This document shows positions 17,832 through 26,252 of a stretch of 64,000 nucleotides of DNA, one piece after another; the first letter of the stretch is position 1, and every line of letters starts with the position of its first letter. The DNA lies in contig NZ_CP011025.1 in assembly GCF_000238395.3 (NCBI RefSeq), positions 372,001 to 436,000 on the forward strand, given 5' to 3'. Origin of the DNA: Pseudoalteromonas arctica A 37-1-2 (GTDB lineage: Bacteria > Pseudomonadota > Gammaproteobacteria > Enterobacterales > Alteromonadaceae). The notes under the pieces are model-generated. The model saw only the letters and a list, made by a program, of their open reading frames with translations. It was not told the DNA's origin and searched no databases. The position numbers were made by a program, and so were the translations under genes.

Positions 17832-19205
17832 CTAAATCACTCGTGAAAAACGCGTCGCATTTATTTGTTTTTGTAAATGAGCATCGAAGCACATGCAAAT
17901 AATACGAATGAATAAGTTGCCGCGTGGCGTTACGCTAATTTTATTATCATTTATAGTGACTAGTTCATCTTTTATAAGTGGCGTAAGCGCAATTAACGCA
18001 TCCTCAAAGTAGTCATTAAATATAAGCGCATGCTTTTCGCTAAAGTCTTGTATATCTAATTCAAACTGGCAAATGAGCTGCTTAATTGCATCAGCACGAA
18101 TTACATCATCATGTGTTAAGTGCATACCTTTATTAAGAGCACAGCCGATTTGTGTTTCGATGCTGTGGTAATAATGTTTTAATTCTTTTTGATTTTGTAA
18201 AATGGCAGTGCCAATTTGTGAAATTGATGACACGCCTAAGCCTAATAAATCACAATTTCCATGGGTTGTATAACCTTGAAAATTACGATGTAACTTGCCT
18301 TCATTTTGCGCAATAGCTAGTTCGTTATCGGTTTTTGCAAAGTGGTCCATACCAATAAATTGATAGCCTGCTTGCGTCATCTGCTCCAGCGTGTTTTTAA
18401 ACATAGTGAGTTTATTATGTGCACTGGGTAAATCTGCATCTTTAATCTTACGCTGTGCGGCAAAGCGCTCTGGTAAATGCGCGTAGTTAAACACCGATAC
18501 TCGGTCAGGGCTTAACTCAATAAGTTGCTCTATAGTTTGCTTAAAGCTCTCTGGCGTTTGCAGAGGAAGCCCGTAAATCATATCTGCATTAATAGATTGA
18601 AATCCCAGCTCGCGAGCTTGTGTAATTAATTGCTTGACCGTATCTGCATTTTGCGGGCGATTAACAGCAAGTTGCACGTCGTCGTTAAAGTCTTGAATCC
18701 CAAATGAGACACGGTTAAAGCCAAGCATCCTTAAATCAACGAGCATATTATCGGCAAGTGAGCGTGGGTCTATTTCAATGCCGCGCTCTGTTGTGCTTGT
18801 AAAATTAAAGTGCTGCTCTAAAAGCGCCATTAAACGGGTCATTTGTTTTGCGGTTAAAAAGGTGGGAGTACCGCCACCTAAATGTAATTGCTCAACCGTG
18901 TAGCTTTTAAATAAAGGCGCTTGGGCAGTAATTTCTTTTGCTAAAAAGTCGAGATACGTATCTGCCTTAGATTGATGGCGGGTAATTATTTTATTACAGC
19001 CACAGTAGTAGCAAAGCTGACTACAAAACGGGATATGAATATATAGAGAAAGTGAACGGCTCGTTGATGATTCTACAGCGCTAAGTAGGTCTTGTTGTTG
19101 ATATCCATCACGCAGTGATAGAGCTGTGGGATACGAGGTATAACGCGGGCCAGACACATTATATTTGTTTATTAGGGTTTGATCCCATTGTGGAAGTTTA
19201 ATCAT
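17832..19205 (-). CDS. hemN: oxygen-independent coproporphyrinogen III oxidase HemN
   Basis: Radical-SAM enzyme converting coproporphyrinogen III to protoporphyrinogen IX without oxygen. 457 residues, exactly the E. coli length when started at ATG 19205; two in-frame GTG codons lie just upstream. The 4Fe-4S cysteines are C61, C65 and C68 (CSQLCYYC), followed by C70, and LHLGGGTPTFL binds SAM. The C-terminal FSRVI also matches. The promoter has a perfect TATAAT and an FNR-type site at -41.5, predicting anaerobic induction. Confidence 0.97.
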   Translation of the reverse strand: MIKLPQWDQTLINKYNVSGPRYTSYPTALSLRDGYQQQDLLSAVESSTSRSLSLYIHIPFCSQLCYYCGCNKIITRHQSKADTYLDFLAKEITAQAPLFKSYTVEQLHLGGGTPTFLTAKQMTRLMALLEQHFNFTSTTERGIEIDPRSLADNMLVDLRMLGFNRVSFGIQDFNDDVQLAVNRPQNADTVKQLITQARELGFQSINADMIYGLPLQTPESFKQTIEQLIELSPDRVSVFNYAHLPERFAAQRKIKDADLPSAHNKLTMFKNTLEQMTQAGYQFIGMDHFAKTDNELAIAQNEGKLHRNFQGYTTHGNCDLLGLGVSSISQIGTAILQNQKELKHYYHSIETQIGCALNKGMHLTHDDVIRADAIKQLICQFELDIQDFSEKHALIFNDYFEDALIALTPLIKDELVTINDNKISVTPRGNLFIRIICMCFDAHLQKQINATRFSRVI

Positions 19206-19236
19206 CACGCGCACCTAAGTATTTATTTAGGGGGTG

Positions 19237-19242
19237 ATTATA
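19237..19242 (-). promoter_or_regulatory. hemN -10 box
   Basis: Perfect TATAAT on the minus strand; predicted start near 19230, giving a 25-nt leader to the hemN ATG at 19205. No good -35 is needed if FNR activates. Confidence 0.7.
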
Positions 19243-19264
19243 AAAAAGTACGCAGTGAGGCGGT

Positions 19265-19278
19265 TTGATCTATAACAA
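19265..19278 (-). promoter_or_regulatory. FNR/Anr-type site for hemN
   Basis: TTGAT-CTAT-AACAA (read on the plus strand) matches TTGAT-N4-ATCAA at nine of ten positions. Its centre (19271.5) is 41.5 bp from the start predicted by the TATAAT box, the class II FNR spacing. Confidence 0.7.
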
Positions 19279-19302
19279 AAAAGGTGCCGAAGCACCTTTT
19301 TT
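19277..19302 (-). terminator. darP terminator
   Basis: Perfect AAAAAAGGTGC / GCACCTTTTTT stem, loop CGAA, 28 bp beyond the darP stop. It shares two bases with the FNR-type site, so darP transcription ends immediately before the hemN control region. Confidence 0.9.
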
Positions 19303-19329
19303 AATAAAATATCAATTAATGCGGTCTAA

Positions 19330-19863
19330 TTAATACGTAACAGTATGGGCATCTTTGAGATATTGAAATAACTCTTTATAACCTTTACCCGGCTTTTCAG
19401 CTTTCGCTTCTTTCGCCGCATTACGAACCAATTGACGCATTTGCTGACGATCAAGAGACGGAAACTGTTCAATAGTCTCATTGATAAGGTCATCACCTTG
19501 TTCAATTAGGTCTGAACGTAATTGCTCAATTTTTTTGACCAATACTTCAGCTTGGTTATTTTTATTAAGCATTACATCGATAATCGCTCTAATAGCGTCA
19601 ATGTTTTCTACAGTACGCAACGTTTTAGCGATGTAGTTTAAGTGACGGCGGTACGCGTCACTTTTATTACTTATTTTATCAGCAACAACCATTGCCGCTT
19701 TTAAATCGTCATTTAATGGCAGGCGTTCGCGCTGTTTTTTACCCATTTTGGCAATTTCAGTACCTAACTGATGAAACTCTTGCGCTTCGCGCTTAAGCTC
19801 CGTTCTTGATACATATTCAATTTCTTCTTCAATTTCAGCAGGCTTGCCTTTTTTCTTTGCCAT
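19330..19863 (-). CDS. darP: ribosome biogenesis factor DarP (YjgA)
   Basis: 177-residue DUF615 protein. Lysine-rich N-terminus, then the conserved YVSRTELKREAQEFHQLG and LPLNDDLKAAM segments; almost all helical. E. coli YjgA/DarP joins late 50S assembly intermediates. It is divergent from pmbA, as yjgA is from pmbA in E. coli, with 144 bp between the starts. Confidence 0.95.
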   Translation of the reverse strand: MAKKKGKPAEIEEEIEYVSRTELKREAQEFHQLGTEIAKMGKKQRERLPLNDDLKAAMVVADKISNKSDAYRRHLNYIAKTLRTVENIDAIRAIIDVMLNKNNQAEVLVKKIEQLRSDLIEQGDDLINETIEQFPSLDRQQMRQLVRNAAKEAKAEKPGKGYKELFQYLKDAHTVTY

Positions 19864-20007
19864 GGGGTGCTCTTAAATAAAAATAACTTTTGCCATTATA
19901 CATGAATATGATACTTAGGAATATTAGCTGATGTGATGCATTGAGTGTGTTAGCATTTAAATATAAGAAATGCGTGCATTATGCCTCTAAGGCTCAGGAC
20001 TTAATTT

Positions 20008-21357
20008 ATGAAAAGCCAACAAAACGATCCAATTTATTCTCAAATATCGCAAGTTAAAGATGCGGTAGCAGAAGTACTCGAACATGCCAAAAAATTAGGC
20101 GCAACAGCTGCAGAAGCGGCTATGTCTAGCACGTCTGGTTTATCGGTTAGTACACGAATGGGTGAAGTAGAAACCATTGAGTTTAACCAAGACGGCGGCT
20201 TAGGCATTAGTGTATACGTTGGTAATAATAAAGGTTCGGCGTCAACCGCTGATTTAAATCCAAAAACATTGCGCATGGTAGTCGAAAAAGCGATTGATAT
20301 AGCCAAATTTACATCGGATGACCCATTTAACGGCGTTGCTGATAAAGAGTTACTTGAATTTAATCCTAAAGATTTAGATTTATACCATCCTTGGGATGTA
20401 AGCCCTGAGGAAGGTATTGAGCTTTGTCATGCTGCTGAGCAAGCTGCATTAAACGCAGATGAGCGCATTGTTAACTCTGATGGTGCGAGTTTTTCATCTC
20501 ACCAAGGATTACGTGTTTATGGTAACAGCCATGGTTTGATAACTGGCTTTCCACGCACTCGTCATAGCATTAGTACGATGGTAATTGGTCAAGATGGTGA
20601 GCAGATGCAACGCGACTCTGCTTATACTGTTGCCCGCGACCAAGCGGGTTTAAATGACGCAGCGGCAGTTGGGCTTGAAGCAGCAGCTGAAACATTGGCT
20701 AAATTAAATAGCCAAAAGTTAGGCACAATGAAAGTGCCTGTTATTTTTAGAGCCGATATTGCAAATTCATTGTTTGGTCACTTAGTGTCGGCAATTGGTG
20801 GTGGTGCGCTTTATCGTAAATCAAGTTTTTTACTTGATAGCTTAGGCACACAAGTATTTAGTAATTGTGTGAATATTGCCGAGCGCCCACATATTTTAAA
20901 AGGGTTGGCGTCGTCACCGTTTGATAGCGAAGGTGTTAAAACATTCGATAGGGAAATTATTCAAGGCGGCGAGCTACAAACTTATTTATTAGCAAGTTAT
21001 GCCGCGCGTAAAATGAATATGACCCCAACAGGGCATGCTGGCGGTATACATAACTGGCTTGTTGAGCAAACTCATAACGATTTAACTGCACTATTAAAAA
21101 CGATGGGCACCGGCTTATTAGTTACAGAGCTAATGGGGCAGGGCGTAAATACCGTAACGGGTGATTACTCTCGTGGTGCTGCTGGTTTTTGGGTTGAAAA
21201 TGGTGAAATTCAATATCCTGTAAGCGAAATTACCATTGCTGGTAATTTAAAAGATATGTTTAAAGGCATATCTGCTATTGGTGGTGACATAGAACGCCGT
21301 GGTGGTATTCAAACTGGCTCAGTATTAATAGAGCAAATGCAAATAGCCGGCGCATAG
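20008..21357 (+). CDS. pmbA: metalloprotease PmbA (TldE)
   Basis: 449 residues, TldE subunit of the TldD/TldE heterodimeric peptidase that degrades unfolded peptides and matures modified peptides (microcin B17, CcdA handling in E. coli). PmbA itself lacks the HExxxH zinc motif, which TldD supplies; consistent with that, none is seen here. Family segments are STRMGEVETIEFNQDGGLGI, the glycine-rich central region and a C-terminal IGGDIERRGGIQTGSVLIEQM. tldD is not in this window. A large stem-loop separates pmbA from dciA. Confidence 0.95.
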   Translation: MKSQQNDPIYSQISQVKDAVAEVLEHAKKLGATAAEAAMSSTSGLSVSTRMGEVETIEFNQDGGLGISVYVGNNKGSASTADLNPKTLRMVVEKAIDIAKFTSDDPFNGVADKELLEFNPKDLDLYHPWDVSPEEGIELCHAAEQAALNADERIVNSDGASFSSHQGLRVYGNSHGLITGFPRTRHSISTMVIGQDGEQMQRDSAYTVARDQAGLNDAAAVGLEAAAETLAKLNSQKLGTMKVPVIFRADIANSLFGHLVSAIGGGALYRKSSFLLDSLGTQVFSNCVNIAERPHILKGLASSPFDSEGVKTFDREIIQGGELQTYLLASYAARKMNMTPTGHAGGIHNWLVEQTHNDLTALLKTMGTGLLVTELMGQGVNTVTGDYSRGAAGFWVENGEIQYPVSEITIAGNLKDMFKGISAIGGDIERRGGIQTGSVLIEQMQIAGA

Positions 21358-21375
21358 TATTAATACGCAGTGTAT

Positions 21376-21409
21376 ACTTAGACCTAGAGTATTATCTCTG
21401 GGTCTAAGT
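21376..21409 (+). other. stem-loop between pmbA and dciA
   Basis: 14-bp arms (one G-T pair) around loop TATTAT, starting 19 bp after the pmbA stop. It is followed by GAGCTTTT rather than a clear T run, so it is a weak terminator, an attenuator or an RNA-stabilising end. Confidence 0.55.
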
Positions 21410-21429
21410 GAGCTTTTACGAGGTGTAAA

Positions 21430-21915
21430 ATGGCTAAAGATAGATATGCACCAAAACCGCTAACCGATATTATGGCGGGGTTAAATAATCGTTTATCAGC
21501 TTATGCAGGCAAAAGCCAAGCACTTGATACACAGCAAACCCTATTAAAAGATTTTTTGGGTCCTAAGTTGGGTGATAAATGCCGAGTCAGTAATTACCGA
21601 GACGGCACGCTAATGATAGAGGCGGTATCTGCACCTATCGCGCTTAGGCTTAATTATTTAAAAATGGATATGCTTTCACATTTTAGAGCTGCCGGAATGG
21701 CAGAGCTCGGGCAAATAAAAATAACTGCAAATCCTCAAGCAACTCAGAGATTAAGTACAGCGAATAAGTCGGGCAGTCCTGCAGTTACCAACTCACGTAA
21801 AATGAGTGAGCAAACAGCTGATTACTTAAACGCGATAGCATCTTCTGCACCCCCTTCTTTAAAAGAAAAACTAGAGCGTTTAGCGCTTCACGGAAAAAAT
21901 AAAAGTAAGTATTAA
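21430..21915 (+). CDS. dciA: DciA-type helicase loader (DUF721)
   Basis: 161 residues. The conserved DUF721 domain covers about 35-105 (FLGPKLGDKCRVSNYRDGTLMIEAVSAPIALRL). In bacteria without DnaC/DnaI, DciA loads the replicative helicase DnaB. The C-terminal 50 residues are low-complexity, as in other gammaproteobacterial DciA. In many relatives it lies beside secA; here secA and mutT are 4 kb away with two unrelated genes between. An AGGTG site precedes the ATG. Confidence 0.88.
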   Translation: MAKDRYAPKPLTDIMAGLNNRLSAYAGKSQALDTQQTLLKDFLGPKLGDKCRVSNYRDGTLMIEAVSAPIALRLNYLKMDMLSHFRAAGMAELGQIKITANPQATQRLSTANKSGSPAVTNSRKMSEQTADYLNAIASSAPPSLKEKLERLALHGKNKSKY

Positions 21916-22138
21916 CTACTCACCATCTTGTTATTGGTGGGGCTAATTTGGCAGCTCACCGCATTCAAAATACTTTGTTACATATTCCATTTTATTGTTG
22001 GCTTAATGAGGTTTATGATACTGCGTGGGCTTTATATTGATCGAAAGCTCTTTGATACCCATTCCATTAAGTAAAAGCGTGTAGGCAGTGCTATTTTTAC
22101 TCCTGCTATATTCAAGAATTTAATGGAGTTGGTATGTG

Positions 22139-22299
22139 ATACCAACCTGCATAAGTCTTTGATCAATTTAACGAATTAAATTGCACTATAACGTCGTTAA
22201 AAATTTTTTATTTAGAGCAACTAGATACAAAAACTTTTGCCTGGTTCTAGCGTAATTTTCTTAACGTTAAATAGACCCCATATATAAGCAGATTGGTAT
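22139..22299. repeat. MITE-like interspersed repeat, copy 2
   Basis: 161 bp in the 415-bp dciA to M13 gap. Ends are ATACCAACCTGC and the reverse complement of ATACCAATCTGC. Inside are hairpins CAATTTAA-CGAA-TTAAATTG, TAACG-T-CGTTA and TTAACGTTAA. It matches the copy at 50409-50570 with eight differences by eye. The rest of the gap (21916-22138) shows no gene. Confidence 0.75.
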
Positions 22300-22330
22300 G
22301 ATTCAATTCTAACTAACAAACGGAATAATT

Positions 22331-24406
22331 ATGAATAAAGTAACAATGGCTGCTGCAAGTATCGCACTTGCGCTTGGCTTGGTAGGTTGTGGTGAAAAAC
22401 AACAAGAAACAAAAGTAACCGACACTCCAGTAGTAACAGCACCCGCTGAAAAACCACTAGAGCTTGGTATTGAATTAGCTAATATGGATAGTTCAGTACG
22501 CGCACAAGACGATTTTTACTACCATGTAAATGGTCAGTGGTTAGCTAAAACTGAAATACCAGGTGATAAATCTAACTACGGTTCTTTTTCGCAGTTATAT
22601 GATGAGTCGCAAAAAGCGATGAAAATAGCCCTTGAAAGTGCAGCCGCAAACAAAGCCGCTAAAAAAGGCAGTGATGAGTACAAAATTGGTGCATTTTATA
22701 AAAGCTATATGAATAAAGATGCGCGTAATGAGCTAGGTATTACGCCATTACAACCGTCATTAGATACAATTGATAGCGTTAAATCTAAAGCTGATTTAGT
22801 GGGTTTAATGGCTAAAATTCAAAAACAAGGCGGTACTTTACCGTTTGGTTGGTTTGTAAATAACGATGCTAAAAATTCAAGTGAGTATGCATTGTATTTA
22901 TCTCAGTCGGGTCTTGGTTTACCTGATCGTGACTATTACTTAAAAGATGACGAAAAATTCACTAAAATTCGCGCTTCTTACGAACAATACATCACTGATG
23001 TTTTAGCAAAGTCAGGCGTTAAAAATGCAGCAGAAGCAGCTAAGAGCGTACTTGCATTTGAAAAAACACTAGCTGATGCTCAGTGGAGCCGTGTGCAAAG
23101 CCGTGATGCAACTAAATCTTATAACAAGATGACAGTAGCAGATGCAAGCAAGTTGATGGGTGACCTTGATTTAGCTGCATTCTTTAAAGATGCAGGCGTG
23201 AGTGCAAGTGACATTATTGTACGTCAACCAAGCTACTTAGAAGCACTTGCTACTATTTACAAAGACACTGATTTAGCGACGTGGAAAAACTACTTAAAAT
23301 TTCATTTTGTAAGTGGTTATGCAGAGCTACTTAGTGAAGATTTAGTTAACCTTAACTTTGACTTTTACAGCACAACACTTCGTGGCGTAGAAGAACAAGC
23401 ACCTCTTTGGAAGCAAGCGGTTGATGCATCTAACAGTGTACTTGGTGAAATTTTAGGTAAGGTATACGTTAAAGATAACTTCCCGCCAGAAGCTAAAGCA
23501 CGCATGGAAGAATTAGTTGATAACGTAATTAAAGGTTACGGTGTTGCTATTGAAAATCTTGAGTGGATGAGCCCTGAAACAAAGCTTGCAGCGAAAGAAA
23601 AACTAGACAAATTTACGCCTAAAATTGGTTACCCAGACACGTGGAAAGATTACTCAGAGCTGGATATTAACTCAGATGAGCTAGTAGGTAACTACATTCG
23701 TTATAGCGAATGGGCATACGCAGACATGATTGCTAAATTGGGTAAACCAGTTGATCGCTCTGAGTGGCACATGACTCCGCAAACAGTAAATGCGTATTAC
23801 AATCCAGTAAACAACGAAATTGTATTTCCAGCAGCTATTTTACAACCGCCATTCTTTAATTTAGAAGCGGATGATGCTGTAAACTACGGCGCAATTGGTG
23901 CAGTAATTGGGCATGAGCTTGGTCATGGTTTTGACGACCAAGGTGCTAAATATGACGGTGATGGCAACTTACGTAACTGGTGGAGTGAGACTGACCTTAA
24001 GCAATTTGAAGAGCGTACAGCGGCTTTAGTTGCACAGTATAACGAATATAAACCGTTTGAAGATGCAAGTGTTAATGGCGAGCTAACGCTTGGCGAAAAC
24101 ATTGGTGACTTAGGTGGCTTAACGGTTGCGCATAAAGCGTATATGCTGTCTTTAGGTGATAAAAAATCACCAGTGATTGATGGTTACACAGGCGATCAAC
24201 GCTTCTTTATGGGTTGGTCACAAATTTGGCGTCGTAACTATCGCGATGAAGAGTTACGTAATCGTTTATTAACAGACCCTCATTCACCAAGTCACTACCG
24301 TGTAATCGGTATCTTGTCGAATATGCCTGAGTTTTACGAAGCGTTTGACGTAAAAGAAGGTGATAAAATGTATATCAAACCAGAAGATCGCGTAAAAATT
24401 TGGTAA
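22331..24406 (+). CDS. M13 family zinc metallopeptidase, lipoprotein (PepO-like)
   Basis: 691 residues. A lipoprotein signal ends in the lipobox LGLVGC, so the mature protein is a membrane-anchored lipoprotein in the cell envelope. The N-terminal M13 domain begins DDFYYHVNGQWLAKTEIP; the catalytic zinc site is VIGHELGHGFDDQG, with the third ligand in GENIGDLGG and NAYYNPVNNEIVFPAAIL before them, all hallmarks of neprilysin/PepO-like oligopeptidases. It probably cleaves peptides for nutrition. It is monocistronic with its own terminator. Confidence 0.94.
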   Translation: MNKVTMAAASIALALGLVGCGEKQQETKVTDTPVVTAPAEKPLELGIELANMDSSVRAQDDFYYHVNGQWLAKTEIPGDKSNYGSFSQLYDESQKAMKIALESAAANKAAKKGSDEYKIGAFYKSYMNKDARNELGITPLQPSLDTIDSVKSKADLVGLMAKIQKQGGTLPFGWFVNNDAKNSSEYALYLSQSGLGLPDRDYYLKDDEKFTKIRASYEQYITDVLAKSGVKNAAEAAKSVLAFEKTLADAQWSRVQSRDATKSYNKMTVADASKLMGDLDLAAFFKDAGVSASDIIVRQPSYLEALATIYKDTDLATWKNYLKFHFVSGYAELLSEDLVNLNFDFYSTTLRGVEEQAPLWKQAVDASNSVLGEILGKVYVKDNFPPEAKARMEELVDNVIKGYGVAIENLEWMSPETKLAAKEKLDKFTPKIGYPDTWKDYSELDINSDELVGNYIRYSEWAYADMIAKLGKPVDRSEWHMTPQTVNAYYNPVNNEIVFPAAILQPPFFNLEADDAVNYGAIGAVIGHELGHGFDDQGAKYDGDGNLRNWWSETDLKQFEERTAALVAQYNEYKPFEDASVNGELTLGENIGDLGGLTVAHKAYMLSLGDKKSPVIDGYTGDQRFFMGWSQIWRRNYRDEELRNRLLTDPHSPSHYRVIGILSNMPEFYEAFDVKEGDKMYIKPEDRVKIW

Positions 24407-24435
24407 TTTACTAAATAGACCGATTTAAAGTTAAT

Positions 24436-24471
24436 AAAAAACCAGTAAGTTTTTAGCTTACTGGTTTTTTT
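24436..24471 (+). terminator. terminator of the M13 peptidase gene
   Basis: 14-bp perfect stem AAAAAACCAGTAAG / CTTACTGGTTTTTT, loop about 7 nt. Confidence 0.93.
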
Positions 24472-24514
24472 GTATCTTGAATTTGTAAATAACCTAAACT
24501 ATGGGTAATAAAAC

Positions 24515-24627
24515 TATCTCAAGCAGCTATTTTCAGCGCTAACTGCGTTGAATTTACTTGCAATAGGCCAGCTATTGACGCGTAAATTCGCCTTGTTTTC
24601 ACTAAAAATCTCTGGCTAGAGAAAATA
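24515..24627. repeat. long imperfect palindrome (about 113 bp)
   Basis: The two halves are imperfect reverse complements: the outer TATCTCAAGCAG region pairs with CTGGCTAGAGAAAATA, the middle TTTTCAGCG..TTGAATTTAC pairs with GTAAATTCGCC..CACTAAAA, and the centre is CAATAG-gccag-CTATTG. As RNA or single-stranded DNA it would form one long hairpin. It has no coding potential and lies between the M13 peptidase terminator and the convergent kinase gene. Confidence 0.7.
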
Positions 24628-24666
24628 AATTTAAATATCACCATGATTCAATACGTTAATAAATCT

Positions 24667-24687
24667 CTTAACCAGAGTTCAGGTTAA
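24667..24687. repeat. short repeat motif TTAACCAGAGTTCAGGTTAA
   Basis: A 20-bp motif with TTAACC/GGTTAA inverted ends, 8 bp before the kinase stop. A close variant occurs at 44.7 kb. Confidence 0.5.
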
Positions 24688-24694
24688 ATAAGCT

Positions 24695-25762
24695 TTAGCT
24701 CATTAAGCATTGGTGCATCCATTTTTCGTTACTGAGTATGTTTTTATAAAGCGCGAGTTGGTTTTGTGCTCGCTCTAAATTATGCTCTGCATGAGCCACT
24801 TTAAAGTACACATCGTTATTTAAGTAATCAGTTAAAAAGCGCACACTTAACATGAGCGGCATTATTTTAGCGCCTAACAGCAGGCTTTCTTGTTCTTTTG
24901 TACTCATGCTACTTTTTAATGGCGTTACATAGCCTTTAACAATGGCTGAAAATATGTCTTTTCGAATAATAACGTTGTGTAAGTTTGTTGAATCCTCGGC
25001 TTCGGGGGAGCAGAAAGTGCGTACCATGTCGCCAAAATCATAAAGCCTAAATCCCGCCATGCAGGTATCTAAATCAATCACTGCTTTTGCTTTGTGAGTT
25101 GCACTACAAAACAGCATATTATTTATTTTTGTATCGTTATGACACACTCTAAGTGGTATCTGCTTAGCTATGCTATTAAGCTCGGTGATTAAATGTTGCT
25201 GCGATAAGCAATATTCTATTTCGTCAGCGCAGTGCTTTACTCTATTTACAGAGTTATTTGTGATTGCGGTATTTAATTGCTCAAAGCGCATCGCTAAGTT
25301 ATGAAAATCAGGAATTACAGTATGTAGTTGTTGTGTATCAAAATCTTGTAATGCATGAGCAAACACGCCAAAGGCGTAAGCCGCTTGCTCGCTCTGTTGC
25401 GCATTTTTAACAACGTCTTCGCTGTAACTGTCACTAATATAGCTAAGGACGCGATAATGCGCGCTATCAATTTCTATTAAGTGTTCGTTGTTTTGTATGG
25501 CTATATGTTTAACTGTTTCAAGGGGGTAGTTGCTTTGTAGTTGTTTGGTATTTAAATGCTGCTCAATTAGCTTTGCATTACTTACTAACTGAGCAGGGTA
25601 TTTAAATACCTCAGTATTAAGTTTTTGCACAATAAACTGTTTATCAATACACGTAAGTAGCCATGTACTATTTATATGGCCGCTACCAATCACACTAACT
25701 TGAGTTAACTCAGGATTTAATGCTAATTGTTCGCTTAGCTTATTTTGTATTGAGATGTTCAT
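24695..25762 (-). CDS. APH-like phosphotransferase (possible NahK-type sugar kinase)
   Basis: 355 residues from ATG 25762; a GTG three codons upstream (25771) with a better-placed AGG is an alternative. Kinase fold of the aminoglycoside phosphotransferase superfamily: Brenner motif VCHNDTKINNML and metal-binding VIDLDT. The N-terminal IGSGHINSTWLL and KLNTEVFKYP recall N-acetylhexosamine 1-kinases, so a sugar substrate is more likely than an antibiotic; this is inference. It starts 24 bp after mutT on the same strand and may be co-transcribed with it. Confidence 0.75.
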   Translation of the reverse strand: MNISIQNKLSEQLALNPELTQVSVIGSGHINSTWLLTCIDKQFIVQKLNTEVFKYPAQLVSNAKLIEQHLNTKQLQSNYPLETVKHIAIQNNEHLIEIDSAHYRVLSYISDSYSEDVVKNAQQSEQAAYAFGVFAHALQDFDTQQLHTVIPDFHNLAMRFEQLNTAITNNSVNRVKHCADEIEYCLSQQHLITELNSIAKQIPLRVCHNDTKINNMLFCSATHKAKAVIDLDTCMAGFRLYDFGDMVRTFCSPEAEDSTNLHNVIIRKDIFSAIVKGYVTPLKSSMSTKEQESLLLGAKIMPLMLSVRFLTDYLNNDVYFKVAHAEHNLERAQNQLALYKNILSNEKWMHQCLMS

Positions 25763-25785
25763 TGTGCTCACTTGTACCTAGTTTG

Positions 25786-26184
25786 TTATGCGTATCGAGC
25801 TACTATTTTCTCGATAATTTCAGCATTAGCTTCAGGAAAATCATAATTTTCTAATTCACTAATTGCTACCCATTCACTAGGTTGCCCTTCAGCGCCATGT
25901 GCTTCACCGCTAAAGTTACTTACTACGTGTACATCTAATTTAACGCATTTATCGCCGTAGTCATGTTCAATCACCATAAGTTGGCTAGAGCTGTGAATCG
26001 TTAATCCAACTTCTTCAGTAAGCTCGCGTTTAAGTGCAACAAAAACACTTTCACCTGCTTCTACTTTGCCACCAGGAAATTCCCATAAACCGCCTTGATG
26101 TTGTTCATCTGCGCGTTTACAAATGAATATAGCGTTATTTTTCTTAATAACACCAACAGCTACATGTACAATTTCTATAGTCAT
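25786..26184 (-). CDS. mutT: 8-oxo-dGTP diphosphatase MutT
   Basis: 132-residue Nudix hydrolase that clears oxidised dGTP and prevents A-to-C transversions. The Nudix box is complete at residues 39-61 (G-x5-E-x7-RE-L-x-EE-x-GL), preceded by GGLWEFPGG as in E. coli MutT. Its position just downstream of secA is the classical secA-mutT order, but a strong terminator separates them here, so it may rely on its own promoter. Confidence 0.93.
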   Translation of the reverse strand: MTIEIVHVAVGVIKKNNAIFICKRADEQHQGGLWEFPGGKVEAGESVFVALKRELTEEVGLTIHSSSQLMVIEHDYGDKCVKLDVHVVSNFSGEAHGAEGQPSEWVAISELENYDFPEANAEIIEKIVARYA

Positions 26185-26200
26185 TACTTTAAAACTCCAT

Positions 26201-26230
26201 AAAAAAAAGCGACGCTAGCGCCGCTTTTTA
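26201..26230 (-). terminator. secA terminator
   Basis: On the minus strand AAAAAGCGGCGC / GCGTCGCTTTTTTTT (one mismatch or wobble), tight loop, eight T, between secA and mutT. Confidence 0.85.
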
Positions 26231-26252
26231 ATAAGCTAATAACAATATTGGG

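Noticed and set aside
20008..21357. Loss of the zinc motif in PmbA as a sign of decay
   Set aside because: PmbA/TldE naturally lacks HExxxH; TldD carries the metal site.
24695..25762. Antibiotic resistance reading of the APH-fold kinase
   Set aside because: The fold is shared by many sugar and small-molecule kinases, the surroundings are core genes, and the N-terminus looks closer to NahK-type enzymes.
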